Shown: positions 30,326-38,000 of the stretch, one piece after another
How the letters are laid out: the number at the start of each line of letters is the position of its first letter
Numbering within the stretch: position 1 is the stretch's first letter
Assembly: GCA_001792345.1 (NCBI GenBank)
Contig: MGGJ01000001.1
Coordinates: 1 to 48,485 of the forward strand
Direction of reading: 5' to 3'
Origin: Candidatus Woesebacteria bacterium RIFCSPHIGHO2_01_FULL_39_32
GTDB taxonomy: Bacteria; Patescibacteriota; Microgenomatia; UBA8517
DNA length: 48,485 nt
The notes under the pieces: model-generated
Seen by the model: the letters and a program-made list of their open reading frames with translations, nothing else
Database searches by the model: none
Told to the model about the DNA's origin: nothing
Program-made: the position numbers and the translations under genes

Positions 30326-30909
30326 TAAGAGAAGAAGCTTTAAAGTTACTTCACGATAATATGAAGAACCAAAATTTAAGACGGCATTGTTATGCGGTTG
30401 AAGCGGTTATGGGTGGATTATATGACAGGCTGGAGGACGGAGAGAAGAAGGACAGTATAAGAGAGTTATGGAAAATAGCCGGGCTTTTACACGATGCTGA
30501 TTATGAGATTACAAAAGAGAACGAGCCAAAGAAGAATCACACAAAACATATTTTAGAATGGCTTAAAAAAGCGGACGCAGAAACGGATATTTATGATGCG
30601 ATTGCCGCACATGGTTGGGGGTACGTCGAAGGTGCACCTGAACCGAAAACCAAAATGCAGTGGGCACTTTATACTTGCGACGAATTAACGGGTTTAATTG
30701 TTGCCGTAGCTTTGGTTAAACCCGAAAAGAACTTAGCTTCGGTTACAGTTGACTCAGTTATGAAGAAATGGAATTCACTTTCATTTGCAGCAGGTGTAAA
30801 CCGAAAACAAATCGAGGAGTGTGAATCCCGTCTCAGAATCCCGCTTCACGAATTCGTCGAAATCGCACTTTCCGCAATGCAGTCGATTCATGAAGAGTTG
30901 GGTTTGTGA
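30322..30909 (+). CDS. HD-domain phosphohydrolase
   Basis: A 195-residue HD protein. 'RRHCYAVEAVMGGL' gives the first His, 'IAGLLHDADYEIT' the HD pair, 'HILEWLKKADAETDIYDAIAAHGWGY' the next His, and 'YTCDELTGLI' the final Asp. This ordering is typical of small HD hydrolases acting on phosphoesters; the substrate is unknown. It is translationally coupled to the Nif3 gene. Confidence 0.88.
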   Translation: MIREEALKLLHDNMKNQNLRRHCYAVEAVMGGLYDRLEDGEKKDSIRELWKIAGLLHDADYEITKENEPKKNHTKHILEWLKKADAETDIYDAIAAHGWGYVEGAPEPKTKMQWALYTCDELTGLIVAVALVKPEKNLASVTVDSVMKKWNSLSFAAGVNRKQIEECESRLRIPLHEFVEIALSAMQSIHEELGL

Positions 30910-30912
30910 TGG

Positions 30913-30941
30913 TTGACATTATTTAAAGACCAAAATACAAT
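30913..30941 (+). promoter_or_regulatory. promoter of the structured leader and phosphatase gene
   Basis: TTGACA (30913-30918), 17 bases, TACAAT (30936-30941), close to consensus. The start is predicted near 30948. Confidence 0.75.
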
Positions 30942-30979
30942 ACTTTCATTGACATTTATCAAAAGCGTTTTTAGGTGAC

Positions 30980-30999
30980 CCTGTCTGCCGACAGGCAGG
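30980..30999 (+). repeat. short palindromic element
   Basis: CCTGTCTGCCGACAGGCAGG contains CCTGTC-TGCC-GACAGG and a partial second palindrome. It sits in the loop of the GGTGA/TCACC stem of the leader. I recall near-identical short palindromes scattered in CPR genomes, but this window has only one copy, so the repeat status is unconfirmed. Confidence 0.4.
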
Positions 31000-31109
31000 A
31001 TTCCAATCACCGAGCTGAAAAGAGTTGCAACTTTTCCGGGTAGCCCGTAACAGCAGATAATTAAGTACGCTACATTCAGTTTACATGAACGTAGTAAAAT
31101 TGAGCTGGC

Positions 31110-31163
31110 ACCTCCTTGAGATATCCTGGGCGCAATTAAAGGATATAATTAAGGAGGTTTTTT
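31110..31163 (+). terminator. terminator/SD-sequestering hairpin before the histidine phosphatase
   Basis: ACCTCCTT...AAGGAGGT (8 bp) with inner ATATCC/GGATAT (6 bp), then TTTTT. AAGGAGG is also the Shine-Dalgarno, 7 bases before ATG 31165. The layout matches the terminator arm before the radical SAM gene at 25311. Confidence 0.65.
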
Positions 31164-31164
31164 A

Positions 31165-31863
31165 ATGGAAGAAGATTATATTGAAGGATTAGATCCTGAA
31201 AGGACACTTAGCACAAGAGTTAAATCTATTATTGTTGTCCGGCACGCAGAGAGCGTGGCGAACACAGAAGGCATTTATCAAGGCCAAACCTACGATACTG
31301 ATTTGTCGGAGTTGGGAAAAAAACAGACAAAAGCCCTGGCCAATAGACTTAACGATTTAGAGTTAAGAAAAATAATCACAAGTCCTTTAAAAAGAACTTA
31401 TAAAACGGCAGAAGCTGTGGCGAGTGAAATTGGGTGTGATGTTGAGATTAATGAGATGATTATTGAGACGAATCATGGAGTTTGGGAAGGGAAACCTAAA
31501 AGTTGGATTACCCAGAATTTCCCGGACATTCACGAATTGTGGCAGAGGAAACCCTCTGAAGTAATTTTCCCTGAAGGGGAAGCATTTATGGATGTTGTTC
31601 AAAGAACTCTAGATTTTTTAGAAAATACGAATTTTGGACCGAAGACATTAGTTGTGACGCATGACAATATATTAAGAGCAATGGTGTCTTTAATAAATAA
31701 CCTGGATATTGATAAAATGTGGGAAATTCCTTTGGAAACTGCGGCTTTGAATTTTTTTGAGGTAAATACAGTCGATCAAAAAAATATGTTTAGGGTTCTT
31801 AAGCTAAACGATATAGAACATCTTGTGGGACTAAGAAATAATATTAATTTCCACGCTTTATAA
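31165..31863 (+). CDS. histidine phosphatase (phosphoglycerate-mutase-like)
   Basis: A 232-residue protein of the histidine phosphatase superfamily. The phospho-acceptor motif is 'IIVVRHAESVANTEGIYQGQ' (RHxES), 'IITSPLKRTYKTAEAV' has the second Arg, 'IIETNHGVWEGK' the Glu, and 'TLVVTHDNILRAMV' the second His. Substrates in this branch range from phosphoglycerate to phosphoserine and nucleotides. If the leader upstream really senses tRNA-Ser, a phosphoserine phosphatase role would be attractive, since SerRS follows, but a terminator separates the two genes. This link is inference. Confidence 0.9.
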   Translation: MEEDYIEGLDPERTLSTRVKSIIVVRHAESVANTEGIYQGQTYDTDLSELGKKQTKALANRLNDLELRKIITSPLKRTYKTAEAVASEIGCDVEINEMIIETNHGVWEGKPKSWITQNFPDIHELWQRKPSEVIFPEGEAFMDVVQRTLDFLENTNFGPKTLVVTHDNILRAMVSLINNLDIDKMWEIPLETAALNFFEVNTVDQKNMFRVLKLNDIEHLVGLRNNINFHAL

Positions 31864-31890
31864 ACAAGTGATAAAGTAATAAAGTAATTT

Positions 31891-31914
31891 AAAGAATAGA
31901 GCCCTATTCTTTTT
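31891..31914 (+). terminator. intrinsic terminator between phosphatase and serS
   Basis: AAAGAATAG-AGCC-CTATTCTTT followed by TT, a perfect 9-bp stem with a 4-base loop, located 28 bases after the phosphatase stop. Confidence 0.75.
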
Positions 31915-31942
31915 AGGATTTTAGTTTTTTATTACTAATAAC

Positions 31943-33187
31943 ATGATTGATATAGAATTATTACGGGGAGATCCGGAAAAAGTTAAGAAAGGAGTTGCTG
32001 ACAAACAGTTTGATGTTTCATTGATTGACAAAGCCCTTCAGCTTGATAAGAAACGAAGAGAACGGCTTCAGGAAGTTGAAAATTTGCGTGCCAATAGAAA
32101 TAAGTTTGCTAAGGAAAAAAATATCGAAGAAGGTAAGAGGGTAAAAGCAGAACTTCAAAAGCTTGAGCCACATCTGGAAGAAGCAGAAAAATCATTTAAT
32201 GAAGTTTTTAATCAGATTCCAAACTCTCCTTTGCCTCAAGTTCCAGTAGGGAAAAGTGATAAGGAAAACGTCGAGGTGAGACGCTGGGGAGAACCTAGGA
32301 AATTTGATTTTGAACCCAAAGATCACCTTCAATTGGGTAAAAATCTAGGAATTCTGGATTTCGAAACAGGAGCAAAAGTTGCTGGGTCGCAGTTTTACTT
32401 TTGGTATGGTGATGGGGCATTACTGGAATTATCACTAATACAATTTGCTTTCGAGATTCTTTCTAAAGAAGGTTTTGTACCTGTTATAACTCCGGATTTG
32501 GCGAAAGCAAGATATTATATGGGAACTGGTTACTTGCCTAGAGGAAAAGAAGCACAGACTTATGAGATTAAAAATGAAGATTTAGGTTTAACGGCTACAG
32601 CAGAGGTCACATTGGCCGGAAAACATGCAGACGAAGTTATTGCAGAAGATAAGCTCCCGCTTAAGTACATCGGCTACTCACATTGCTTCAGGCAAGAAGC
32701 TGGCGCATACGGAAAATACTCAAAAGGTCTTTATAGAGTCCACCAGTTTACCAAAGCCGAGATGTTTATTTATTGTAAGCCAGAAGAGTCCGAGGCAATG
32801 CACGAGCATATATTGGCGATGGAGGAAAAAATTTATCAGGAGTTAGCTCTCCCCTATCGAGTACTTGAAATGTGTACGGGAGATCTTGGAGCGATGGCCG
32901 CAAGAAAGTTTGATATCGAGGCATGGATGCCAACAAGAGGAGAGTATGGAGAGGTTACGTCAACCACAAACTGCACCGATTACCAGGCTAGGAATTTAAA
33001 TATTAGATTGAAACGCAAGGATGGTAAAACTGAATCTTTGCACATGCTTAACGGAACCGCAATCGCAACTTCCCGCACCCCCCTGGCAATTTTAGAAAAT
33101 TACCAACAAGCCGACGGTTCGGTTGTCATCCCTGATGTTTTGAGAAAGTGGATGGGGAAGGACAGGATGGTTGTAGGTAGTAAGTAG
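31943..33187 (+). CDS. serS: seryl-tRNA synthetase
   Basis: Charges tRNA-Ser (and tRNA-Sec where present). The N-terminal coiled-coil arm (about 28-105) that grips the long variable arm of tRNA-Ser is clear ('RRERLQEVENLRANRNKFAKE'). The class II core has motif 2 'CFRQEAGAYGKYSKGLYRVHQFTKAEMF', the serine pocket 'TAEVTLAGKHADEVI' and motif 3 'LNGTAIATSRTPLAILENYQ'. The length of 414 residues is typical. There is no Shine-Dalgarno before the ATG. Confidence 0.97.
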   Translation: MIDIELLRGDPEKVKKGVADKQFDVSLIDKALQLDKKRRERLQEVENLRANRNKFAKEKNIEEGKRVKAELQKLEPHLEEAEKSFNEVFNQIPNSPLPQVPVGKSDKENVEVRRWGEPRKFDFEPKDHLQLGKNLGILDFETGAKVAGSQFYFWYGDGALLELSLIQFAFEILSKEGFVPVITPDLAKARYYMGTGYLPRGKEAQTYEIKNEDLGLTATAEVTLAGKHADEVIAEDKLPLKYIGYSHCFRQEAGAYGKYSKGLYRVHQFTKAEMFIYCKPEESEAMHEHILAMEEKIYQELALPYRVLEMCTGDLGAMAARKFDIEAWMPTRGEYGEVTSTTNCTDYQARNLNIRLKRKDGKTESLHMLNGTAIATSRTPLAILENYQQADGSVVIPDVLRKWMGKDRMVVGSK

Positions 33188-33192
33188 CAAGC

Positions 33193-34392
33193 TTATGGTT
33201 TGTAATATTTCTTATTTTTAAGTTTATCAGGTAGCAAACTTTCTTTTGAGTAAGCTTCATAGCCTTTTCCATAGCCCAACTCTTTCATTAAATTTGTCGG
33301 CGCGTTTCGAATATTTAGTGGAACTGGGAGGTTGCCGAATTTTTTGACGTCTTCGACGGCACGAAAGTAAGCATCATATGCTAAGCGGCTCTTTTTAGCT
33401 GTTGCTAGGTATACTACTGCGTGCATTAAATTAATTTGGCATTCGGGATATCCAATTGTCTCGCATGCGCGGAATACTTCATTTGCGACTACTAATGCTG
33501 TTGGCTGCGCCATTCCGATGTCTTCTGAAGCAAAAACAACCATGCGTCGTGCGATATACAAAGGATCCTGGCCCGCTTCAACCATTCGGGCAAGGTAGTA
33601 AAGTGCTGAGTCCACGTTACTGGCGCGCATAGATTTTATAAATGCCGAGATTACATTGTAAAATTCTTCTCCTTGTTTATCGAAAGTAAGTTGACGACGC
33701 TGTAAAGCCTGTTCGATATGATTAATCGTTAGGTGTAAACCTGGTACACCTTCCAGGTGGTCTGGCTTGACACCTGCTAGGTTGGAAGTGATTTCGAGAA
33801 CGTTAAGGAGAACTCGGGCGTCGCCGTTTGAAGATTCAATTAAAAATTTTTTAGCTTTTGAATTTATTTTTACCTTAAGTTCTTTTAAGCCTCGTTTTAA
33901 AATATTACCCAAATCTTTTTCGGAAAGCTGGTTGAGAGTAACTACCCGACAGCGGGAAAGAAGTGGCCCGATAACTTCGAAAGAAGGATTTTCAGTCGTT
34001 GCGCCGATTAAAATAATTTGTCCTTTTTCAACATGCGGCAATAATTTATCTTGTTGAGCTTTATTAAATCGATGAATTTCATCTATGAATACAACGGGAG
34101 ATGTAAAGAGAGGTTTCGTTTGCGAAATAATTTTTTGAACATCTTTACTTGAGGTATTCACAGCTGAAAATTCGTAAAATTCTCTTTTTAATTCACTTGC
34201 AATAATTCTTGCCAAGGTTGTTTTTCCCGATCCTGGAGGACCCCAGAAGATGAGAGAGGGAAAATAGTTATTGGTTACTTTGTTACTTAGTAACTTTGAT
34301 ATAACTCCGTTTTTACCGACCAAATGCACTTGGCCGACAAATTCGGTCAATTTCTTTGGTCTTAATTTCTCCGGCAACGGCACATTTTCCAT
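33193..34392 (-). CDS. rarA: replication-associated recombination protein RarA (MgsA)
   Basis: A 399-residue AAA+ ATPase that acts at stalled replication forks and interacts with SSB. Walker A is 'FWGPPGSGKTTLARII', Walker B 'VVFIDEIHRFNKAQQD', sensor 1 'LIGATTENPSFEV', and the arginine finger lies in 'PLLSRCRVVTL'. The C-terminal MgsA domain has 'KSMRASNVDSALYYLARMVEAGQDPLYIARRMVVFASEDIG'. The gene is convergent with serS (5 bases apart). Confidence 0.95.
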   Translation of the reverse strand: MENVPLPEKLRPKKLTEFVGQVHLVGKNGVISKLLSNKVTNNYFPSLIFWGPPGSGKTTLARIIASELKREFYEFSAVNTSSKDVQKIISQTKPLFTSPVVFIDEIHRFNKAQQDKLLPHVEKGQIILIGATTENPSFEVIGPLLSRCRVVTLNQLSEKDLGNILKRGLKELKVKINSKAKKFLIESSNGDARVLLNVLEITSNLAGVKPDHLEGVPGLHLTINHIEQALQRRQLTFDKQGEEFYNVISAFIKSMRASNVDSALYYLARMVEAGQDPLYIARRMVVFASEDIGMAQPTALVVANEVFRACETIGYPECQINLMHAVVYLATAKKSRLAYDAYFRAVEDVKKFGNLPVPLNIRNAPTNLMKELGYGKGYEAYSKESLLPDKLKNKKYYKP

Positions 34393-34482
34393 ACCCTTTT
34401 ATTCTATTCCGAACAAAATACGAAGTAAAGACATATAAAATTAATCTCGCATTAATTGAGTAAAAAATGTAATAATCAAAAT

Positions 34483-36306
34483 ATGAAAAAATTAAAAATA
34501 CCAAAATTTGAATCATCTCCCATAAAGAGATTTTTTCTTACTTATAAAAGAATCCTATCTATTTCTTATAAAGTAAATCCAAAACTTTTGTTATATGTCA
34601 CAGCGATTAATTCTTTTTGGGGCCTGACTAATCTTCCTGTTCTTTATATCAATAAGACCCTAATAGATATAGTCATCAGAAGCGTTGGTACAACGGATTT
34701 AATAACTCCTTTAAAAACAATAGGCATTTTAATTTTCTTGAGAGCTTTGGTCGAATTTGCCAGGGCGGCAACTTCAAATGTAAATTCTTTCTTAACCCGA
34801 GCGATGGGGGAACAAATTACAGCCTATCTGGAAAGAGCCGGGGGCATAAAGCTAAACAGTTTGGATATACCTTTGGTTGAGTCTCCCGATTTTCAGGATA
34901 AATACAAAAAAATCGAAAGAGAATCGAACAACCGTCTTTGGGGAATGATTGAACCGCTTTCGGATTTACCGAATGCCATATTTACAATCGTATCTGGAAT
35001 CTTGCCTCTTATAACCTTTAATCCTTGGATATCTTTAATTGTTCTAGTAGTTACCCTTCCGGATATTATAGTCAATGCCAGGATCGCTAAAAAAGATTAT
35101 GAGGCAATTCAGGTTTTAAATCCAAAGTGGCGGATGTGGGGGTGGATTCATTGGCACATGATAGACACTCGCCAATTTTATGAGAATAAAATATTGGGGA
35201 ATGTTAATTATTTAGCCCGTAAACTTTTCAAAATTCAAAAAGAGATAATTGATTTCCAGTTTCTAAGAAGAAAGAAAAGAGCGACTGCTCGTACATTAGC
35301 ATCAATTCCCGGTTACATTTTATCGATGGTTTTAAATATATATTTCTTTGCTCTTGCACTTTTAGGAAAGATCACTTTGGGAACTGCCCAGCTTTTATAC
35401 CAAGGCACAAATTTGCTCTCCTTGGGTTTTTCGACTTTATTAAATGATGCAGTTTCAGTTTATGAGAATTATCTTTTTGTAACAGACTTGACTTGGTTTT
35501 TGGAACTTCAACCCCAATTAGTAAGCGGAAAAAAAATACCTTCGGGAATTTTTACTAAAGGAATTGAATTTAAAAACGTTTGGTTTAAATATCCAAATAC
35601 CAAATCCTGGGTTTTAAAAGGAGTTAGCTTTTCTATTGGACCCAAGGAAAACTTGGCGCTGGTTGGTGAAAACGGAGCCGGTAAAACGACGATGATTAAG
35701 CTTTTATCAGGATTCTATAAACCCGATAAAGGCGAGGTTTTGGTTAACGGTATAAATATTTTCGAATATGAACAGACAAAATATAGGCATCTTTTGGGAG
35801 TACTTTTTCAGGATTTCAGTTGGTATCCTTTTACTGCGAAGGAAAGCATCGGAATTGGAAACGTTAATAAAATAAGAAAGACGGAAGAGATTAAAAAATT
35901 CGCAACGCTAACTGGGGTTCATGAATTTATTGAAGGATTACCTAAGAAATATGGAAATCCGCTCGCTAAGGAATTTGATCAAGGTGTTGAACCCTCAAAA
36001 GGTCAATGGCAAAGAATAGCATTAGCAAGAATACTTTTTAGAGATTCAAAAATATTAGTTTTAGATGAACCGACAAGTAATGTTGATCCAAAAGCAGAGG
36101 AGGAGATATTTGAAAAAATTATTGAATTGGCTTCGGAAAAAATATTAATTCTAATTTCTCACAGATTTTCAACTGTTAGAAAGGCCGACAGAATTCTAGT
36201 TGTCGATAACGGAAAAATTATTGAACAGGGAAATCATGAGGAATTGATTAAAAAAGAGGGAGAATATGCACACATTTTCAGTCTTCAGGCGAAAGGATAC
36301 CAATAA
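34483..36306 (+). CDS. ABC transporter, fused permease and ATPase
   Basis: A half-transporter of the type I exporter class, about 607 residues. Six membrane helices occupy about 30-330. The ATPase domain has Walker A 'GENGAGKTTMIKLLSGF', Q-loop 'GVLFQDFSWYPF', and Walker B 'ILVLDEPTSNVDPKA', then H-loop 'ILISHRFSTV'. The signature motif is degenerate: 'EPSKGQWQRIALARIL' in place of LSGGQ, as seen in some exporters. The ORF track TTG (34456) is replaced by ATG 34483. It overlaps the methyltransferase-like gene (TAATG), so the two may work together. Confidence 0.93.
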   Translation: MKKLKIPKFESSPIKRFFLTYKRILSISYKVNPKLLLYVTAINSFWGLTNLPVLYINKTLIDIVIRSVGTTDLITPLKTIGILIFLRALVEFARAATSNVNSFLTRAMGEQITAYLERAGGIKLNSLDIPLVESPDFQDKYKKIERESNNRLWGMIEPLSDLPNAIFTIVSGILPLITFNPWISLIVLVVTLPDIIVNARIAKKDYEAIQVLNPKWRMWGWIHWHMIDTRQFYENKILGNVNYLARKLFKIQKEIIDFQFLRRKKRATARTLASIPGYILSMVLNIYFFALALLGKITLGTAQLLYQGTNLLSLGFSTLLNDAVSVYENYLFVTDLTWFLELQPQLVSGKKIPSGIFTKGIEFKNVWFKYPNTKSWVLKGVSFSIGPKENLALVGENGAGKTTMIKLLSGFYKPDKGEVLVNGINIFEYEQTKYRHLLGVLFQDFSWYPFTAKESIGIGNVNKIRKTEEIKKFATLTGVHEFIEGLPKKYGNPLAKEFDQGVEPSKGQWQRIALARILFRDSKILVLDEPTSNVDPKAEEEIFEKIIELASEKILILISHRFSTVRKADRILVVDNGKIIEQGNHEELIKKEGEYAHIFSLQAKGYQ

Positions 36307-36968
36307 TGGGAAAGTTGGTTGATTTTTTGAGCGGGACAAAGATTTTGGAAGAAGTTATCTCTCCGATTAATGGAAAAATTAGCGTTATCAAAAGTTTGGC
36401 TTTTGGGACTTATATTCAAGTCGGAGGATTAACTCAATCTGGTGGAGTTGTTTATGATGTGTGGCATACTACATTGAAAAAAGTTAGAGGTCAGAGGTTG
36501 GAGGTTAGAAAGTGCTTAATTTTGGGGTTAGCTGGAGGAAGTACGGCAAAGTTGGTCAGAAAATTTTGGGGGGAGGAGGTTGAAATAACTGGAGTGGATC
36601 TTGATCCAGTGATGGTTAAAATGGGGAAAAAGTATCTTGGGTTAGATGAATACAAAGTAAAAGTTAATATTGTGGATGCGTATGATTATGTTAATAAATC
36701 CCAATTCCAAATTCCAAATTTCAAATTTGATTTAATTCTTGTAGATTTATACATTGGAGATGAATTTCCTGAAAAATTCGAGTCCGAAAACTATATACGG
36801 CTTGTAAGGACCGTCCTTGCAAGCGATGGTATTGTAGTGTTTAACAGGCTTTATTACGGGGAGAAAAGAAAGGAGGCTATGAAATTTGGCAAGATTCTTG
36901 AAAAAATTTTCGAAAAAGTTGACATTGTATTTCCTGAAGCAAATGTAATGTTTATTTGTTACAAATAA
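36306..36968 (+). CDS. spermidine-synthase-like SAM-binding protein
   Basis: A 220-residue Rossmann-fold protein. 'CLILGLAGGSTAKLVRKFW' is the nucleotide loop, 'ITGVDLDPVMVKMGKKYLGL' the acidic ribose-binding strand, and 'FDLILVDLYIGDEFPEKFESENYIRLVRTVL' follows the polyamine aminopropyltransferase-like pattern, but the usual polyamine site is not clear. Two stretches look like insertions of simple sequence: 'KVRGQRLEVRK' before the loop and 'SQFQIPNFKFD' before the VDL strand. The start codon overlaps the ABC gene's stop. Confidence 0.8.
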   Translation: MGKLVDFLSGTKILEEVISPINGKISVIKSLAFGTYIQVGGLTQSGGVVYDVWHTTLKKVRGQRLEVRKCLILGLAGGSTAKLVRKFWGEEVEITGVDLDPVMVKMGKKYLGLDEYKVKVNIVDAYDYVNKSQFQIPNFKFDLILVDLYIGDEFPEKFESENYIRLVRTVLASDGIVVFNRLYYGEKRKEAMKFGKILEKIFEKVDIVFPEANVMFICYK

Positions 36969-36974
36969 AGCCAT

Positions 36975-37105
36975 AAAAAAATCCAATCTTTTGTCGGTCG
37001 TAGGTAAAGTGTTATGCAGTAAAGTGTGATCGGCGCGAAAGCCGAGCTGCAGTGTTAACACTATTCCTATGATAAGGTACCACGAATGGCACCGAGATTG
37101 GATTT
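36975..37105 (-). ncRNA. candidate structured RNA, about 131 bases
   Basis: Minus-strand RNA closed by an 11-bp perfect stem AAATCCAATCT/AGATTGGATTT and ending in a run of seven T. Inside are GGTGCC-ATTCGT-GGTACC (6 pairs with one G-U) and a long arm with UAGG/CCUA, AGUGUUA/UAACACU, UGCAG/CUGCA and UCGGC-UUUCGC-GCCGA. The U tract fits the minus strand only. It follows the lipoprotein gene by 43 bases, with no clear promoter of its own, so it may be processed from its 3' UTR. I do not recognise it as SRP RNA, 6S RNA or tmRNA. Confidence 0.5.
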
Positions 37106-37148
37106 AGTCTAGATCCGGAGAGCGAGGATTCCGGTTTTGTGTGATTAC

Positions 37149-37673
37149 TCACTCCGTAAGCACGAAGAACCATTGCTCCAGTGATGGGTCGCAGTAAAGA
37201 TAGAAGTTGAACTGGTATTGGGACCATTCCTCCTCTTTGTAATCCCAGAAGGGAAAGTGAGTCTTAACAAAGAAGCTTTGGTCGGGACTTGTTGTAACCC
37301 CATCAAACTCAGTCCACTGAGTTGTGCAGTTGCCCTCTCCGACTTCAGTCTCTCCGAAAAGATTAATTTGCAACCGAATATCAGATGCCCCGTACCCAGT
37401 CCTAGACTGGTATATCTCTATTTTATACGTATCCCAGTCTGCTGGATATTCCCACAGAGCGTTAGATTCTGGAACTAATCTTTCCTCTGCTCTATCTGGC
37501 ATTGATTGGGAAGTAACGATCCAGTTGAATTCCTCAGGGTAGGGATTTTGGGGACGGGGACTTGACGTCGGGGCTGGTGGGGTAATGTCAGGGAATTGAA
37601 AAAAACTGCACCCGAGCGTCACGATCAGTAAAACCAAAAGCGCGGGTCGGAACTTGTTCAATTTTTTCACCTC
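37149..37673 (-). CDS. putative lipoprotein, atypical base composition
   Basis: About 174 residues from ATG 37673 (or 37682). The signal peptide 'ALLVLLIVTLGCSFFQF' has a lipobox with Cys (LGC), followed by a Pro/Ser/Thr linker and a small domain containing two Cys ('GNCTTQW', 'YLYCDPSLEQW') that may pair. No family is recognised. The region from about 36990 to 37770 looks clearly richer in G and C than its neighbours, suggesting acquisition by transfer. The ORF track extends 25 codons further upstream without signal character. Confidence 0.65.
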   Translation of the reverse strand, partial: EVKKLNKFRPALLVLLIVTLGCSFFQFPDITPPAPTSSPRPQNPYPEEFNWIVTSQSMPDRAEERLVPESNALWEYPADWDTYKIEIYQSRTGYGASDIRLQINLFGETEVGEGNCTTQWTEFDGVTTSPDQSFFVKTHFPFWDYKEEEWSQYQFNFYLYCDPSLEQWFFVLTE

Positions 37674-37880
37674 CATTGTCCGCATATTTATCTTCTTCGC
37701 CATGAAGAAGACGCCGTTGACATACCTCGCTTTGTCCGAACGGTTCATGCGGAGCGGAATATCAACCTTTAAAAGATTAGTACACCACTCCGAACAAACC
37801 TGATATCAATGTGCAAAAGTAAGATATTATACCCTACAGATGTCACACTTTATAACTAAAATTTCGTGACATATGCTACA

Positions 37881-37908
37881 GAAATCACATTTTATGAAAT
37901 GTGGTTTC
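37881..37908. terminator. perfect 12-pair hairpin, possible terminator
   Basis: GAAATCACATTT-TATG-AAATGTGGTTTC forms 12 pairs (one T-G) with a 4-base loop, followed by TTTATAAT. It could end transcription in either direction between the lipoprotein and secA, although the stem is AT-rich. Confidence 0.5.
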
Positions 37909-37951
37909 TTTATAATACTTCGAGACTGTAATTATCACTCTTCATCTTTGT

Positions 37952-37980
37952 TTGCTACAATTAAATCTATACTGTACAAT
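37952..37980 (+). promoter_or_regulatory. secA promoter
   Basis: TTGCTA (37952-37957), 17 bases, TACAAT (37975-37980). The transcript should start near 37987, 14 bases before the ATG, with no Shine-Dalgarno. Confidence 0.65.
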
Positions 37981-38000
37981 CTTAGGGTTGTTTTTTAATA

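Larger units (their letters stand above)
30948..31164 (+). promoter_or_regulatory. structured 217-base leader, candidate T-box-like element
   Basis: AGCGT (30964) pairs with ACGCT (31067) and encloses GGTGA/TCACC, and GCTG/CAGC around AAAAG-AGTT-GC-AACT-TTT and CGGG-TAG-CCCG hairpins. CTACATTCA/TGAACGTAG follows. AATTGAGC/GCGCAATT brackets TGGCACC (31106-31112), the exact UGGNACC form of the T-box bulge that reads a tRNA 3' end; N = C would fit discriminator G. The competing hairpin ACCTCCTT (31110)/AAGGAGGT (31151) with an inner ATATCC/GGATAT ends in a T run and also hides the Shine-Dalgarno. No specifier loop was found. A 26-codon frame (31085-31165) overlaps it. Confidence 0.45.
37749..38000. 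other. 252-base intergenic region before secA
   Basis: The left part continues the GC-richer segment of the lipoprotein locus. The rest is AT-rich and holds the hairpin at 37881-37908 and the secA promoter at 37952-37980. I see no coding frame or tRNA. Confidence 0.6.

Noticed and set aside
31085-31165. Trp attenuator reading of the 26-codon frame
   Set aside because: The two Trp codons are not adjacent and no trp gene follows. The T-box-like bulge explains the same RNA better.
36990-37770. Insertion sequence or integron cassette at the GC-rich island
   Set aside because: No transposase, terminal repeats or target duplication are visible; only composition differs.
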